Made by a program: the position numbers and the translations under genes. Below, piece by piece: positions 23,388-26,858 of a DNA stretch of 26,858 bases; position 1 is the first letter of the stretch; each line of letters opens with the position of its first letter. The stretch covers positions 1 to 26,858 of the forward strand of contig JBBDIP010000032.1 of assembly GCA_040880305.1 (NCBI GenBank), given 5' to 3'. The notes under the pieces were generated by a model that was not told the origin of the DNA, did not search any database, and saw only the letters and a program-made list of their open reading frames with translations. The DNA is from JBBDIP01 sp040880305 (GTDB lineage Bacteria > Bacillota > Sulfobacillia > Fermentithermobacillales > Fermentithermobacillaceae).

Positions 23388-24032
23388 ATGCAGATTTTCC
23401 TCGATACAGCAAACCTAGACGAGATCAAAGAGGCGGCTTCATGGGGAGTCGTCGCGGGAGTGACCACCAACCCCAGCCTGGTGGCCAAGGAGAAGAAGGA
23501 CTTTAAGGCGCTGGTCAAGGAGATCGCGTCCATTGTCCCGGGTCCCATATCGGCTGAAGTCCTGAGCGATTCGGCAGAGGACATGATCCCCGAAGCGCGT
23601 GAGCTCTCAAGGATCGCGCCGAATATCGTGGTCAAGATACCGATGACCAAAGAAGGTCTGAAGGCGGTCAAGGTACTCTCCAAGGAAGGCATCAAGACCA
23701 ATGTCACGCTGGTCTTCTCTGCGTCCCAGGGACTCATGGCGGCGGTCGCCGGCGCGACCTACATAAGCCCGTTCGTGGGCCGTATGGACGACGTCAGCAA
23801 CGAGGGCATGGACGTCGTGGAGGACCTGGTGGTTATCCTGGCCAACTATTCTCTACCCACTCAGGTTATTGTCGCGTCTGTCCGCCATCCGATGCACGTG
23901 ATTGAGGCCGCGCGGCTTTCGGCTCACATCGCGACCGTGCCGTTCAAGGTGCTTGAGCAGATGCTGCACCACCCGTTGACGGATCTGGGCATCAAGAGGT
24001 TTAAGGACGACTGGGCCAAAGTGAACTCGTGA
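23388..24032 (+). CDS. tal: Transaldolase, short (FSA-like) type
   Basis: 214 residues, the decameric small-transaldolase length. The Schiff-base lysine is Lys83 in VVKIPMT. Start motif FLDTANLDEIKEA, GVTTNPSLV (about 24-32) and TYISPFVGRMDD (about 123-134) are diagnostic. At the position where fructose-6-phosphate aldolases have Gln (their Gln59), this protein has Glu (AEVLS, Glu57), which favours true transaldolase. It acts in the non-oxidative pentose phosphate pathway. Fifteen bases after kce, so probably cotranscribed, although in Bacillus subtilis its neighbours are rho and glycolytic genes; rho follows here too. Confidence 0.94.
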   Translation: MQIFLDTANLDEIKEAASWGVVAGVTTNPSLVAKEKKDFKALVKEIASIVPGPISAEVLSDSAEDMIPEARELSRIAPNIVVKIPMTKEGLKAVKVLSKEGIKTNVTLVFSASQGLMAAVAGATYISPFVGRMDDVSNEGMDVVEDLVVILANYSLPTQVIVASVRHPMHVIEAARLSAHIATVPFKVLEQMLHHPLTDLGIKRFKDDWAKVNS

Positions 24033-24228
24033 ATCTTGACTCACGTTCCTGCGTATGATACTTTCGATATAGGAGCGATTATCCAGCCTTCCTTTTTTGA
24101 TGCCCCGAAGTTCGTATCGAACCCTGTAGCCTTGCCGCGGCCGTTCGCCGTATCCCATATCTCGTGATACAGCCCACTTTCGGTCGTGGTACGGGTTCAC
24201 GCAAAGATGTCGAGGAGATGTGAAAGTA
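24033..24228. other. Gap before rho
   Basis: 196 bases. A TTGACT (24038-24043) with a weak downstream -10 and a CCTTTTTT run (24090-24097) are visible. On the minus strand 51 codons are open from 24196 to a TGA at 24041-24043 without a usual start codon; they read like protein (YHEIWDTANGRGKATGF) but are too short to call. Ribosome site CGAGGAG (24211-24217) belongs to rho. Confidence 0.4.
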
Positions 24229-26383
<2,155 letters not shown>

Positions 26384-26412
<29 letters not shown>

Positions 26413-26839
26413 GCAGAATCTTCTCGATGGCGTCGACGAACTGGCTGGAGACAGTCGGTCCGCTATTGATGAACCGCGACAGGGAGTCCCAGCGGATATC
26501 CAGATACTGGTGAGCTAGGGCATTGCGCAGGCCAGACCATTCGCTGACTGCCTCTGCCAGGGCACGAGGGATAATCCCCTGGGCTCCCGCCTGAAGCACT
26601 ATGGTCTTGTACGTATCGGGGATTGGGACATCGGCGGCGGACAGAAGTATCTTGCAGATATCTACCATTATGTTGACGACATTCTCAACAAGCCTTTCGA
26701 GGCTGCGTCTTTGGTCTCGATTCTCCATGTAGTCAAACTGTGACATGTCTCGGAACTTGGGAAGATCCCCTGCTTCCGTCTTAAGAAACGAGATCCTCTT
26801 GATTATGCTGTCGACATGCTCATTTGTCAGTTGTAGCAT
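26384..26839 (-). CDS. HepT-like (DUF86) HEPN ribonuclease toxin
   Basis: 151 residues, minus strand. The C-terminal RNALAHQYLDI holds the HEPN Arg105-x4-His110-x-Tyr112 motif typical of HepT toxins; the rest is all-helical with a conserved DRRSLERLVENVVN-like stretch (about 42-56, here RDQRRSLERLVENVVNI). HepT toxins cut RNA and are silenced by a neighbouring MntA nucleotidyltransferase that adds AMP. On the minus strand the partner would lie upstream, beyond the window edge at 26858; only 19 bases are visible. The 3' end overlaps rho by 29 bases in convergent orientation. The unusual last residues (TASSPGAS) are encoded inside rho, so the original stop may have been lost when the gene settled here. 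Confidence 0.82.
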
Positions 26840-26858
26840 TCTGCGCTCTTTCCGCCAC

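Overview
The window looks like a chromosomal piece of a Bacillota (Clostridia-like or related, possibly uncultivated) bacterium, with GC around 60% by eye. The reasons are an RNA polymerase delta subunit (rpoE) next to pyrG, S-layer (SLH) proteins, an S41 protease with a peptidoglycan-binding domain, SigA-type promoter boxes, and the genes of clostridial lysine fermentation. The species cannot be named from this sequence.

Layout. (1) 1-4450: lysine 5,6-aminomutase module, with the end of kamB (reactivase subunit), kamC (MutS-like reactivase ATPase), kamD and kamE. The genes are tightly packed or overlapping. (2) 4548-6603: rpoE and pyrG, then two tandem hairpins and eight degenerate copies of a ~31-bp direct repeat (6693-6937). 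(3) 7060-9504: a carboxyltransferase (5S/PycB type) and a PhzF-family enzyme. (4) 9505-10745: a graveyard of toxin-antitoxin genes. It holds a broken MNT nucleotidyltransferase, a frameshifted HEPN gene, a HicB without HicA, a small antitoxin-like ORF and a vapC cut after about 15 codons. (5) 10934-12667: a compact three-gene cassette of visibly lower GC: an unknown protein, a SecB-like chaperone and a PD-(D/E)XK-like nuclease. This is the best candidate for an undescribed system, probably phage defence or a chaperone-controlled toxin module. (6) 12838-13467: pyroglutamyl peptidase. (7) 13591-21937: cell-surface block. A strong promoter and a ~340-nt structured leader drive a large S-layer protein, followed by a terminator, a second SLH protein, a subtilisin-like protease and a CtpA-type protease. 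(8) 22056-24032: kal and kce, the late steps of lysine fermentation, then transaldolase. (9) 24229-26412: Rho with a ~300-residue disordered N-terminal extension. (10) 26384-26839, minus strand: a HepT-like toxin whose end overlaps rho.

How the genes fit together. KamD/KamE move the terminal amino group of D-lysine or beta-lysine, and KamB/KamC are thought to reactivate the B12 enzyme. Kce cleaves 3-keto-5-aminohexanoate with acetyl-CoA and Kal deaminates 3-aminobutyryl-CoA to crotonyl-CoA. The dehydrogenase (kdd) and kamA are not in the window. In Bacillus subtilis the order rpoE-pyrG ... transaldolase ... rho is a continuous housekeeping neighbourhood. Here its two ends are kept, but ~16.8 kb of metabolic, defence and surface genes lies between them. 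Function calls rest on motifs read by eye; no search was run.
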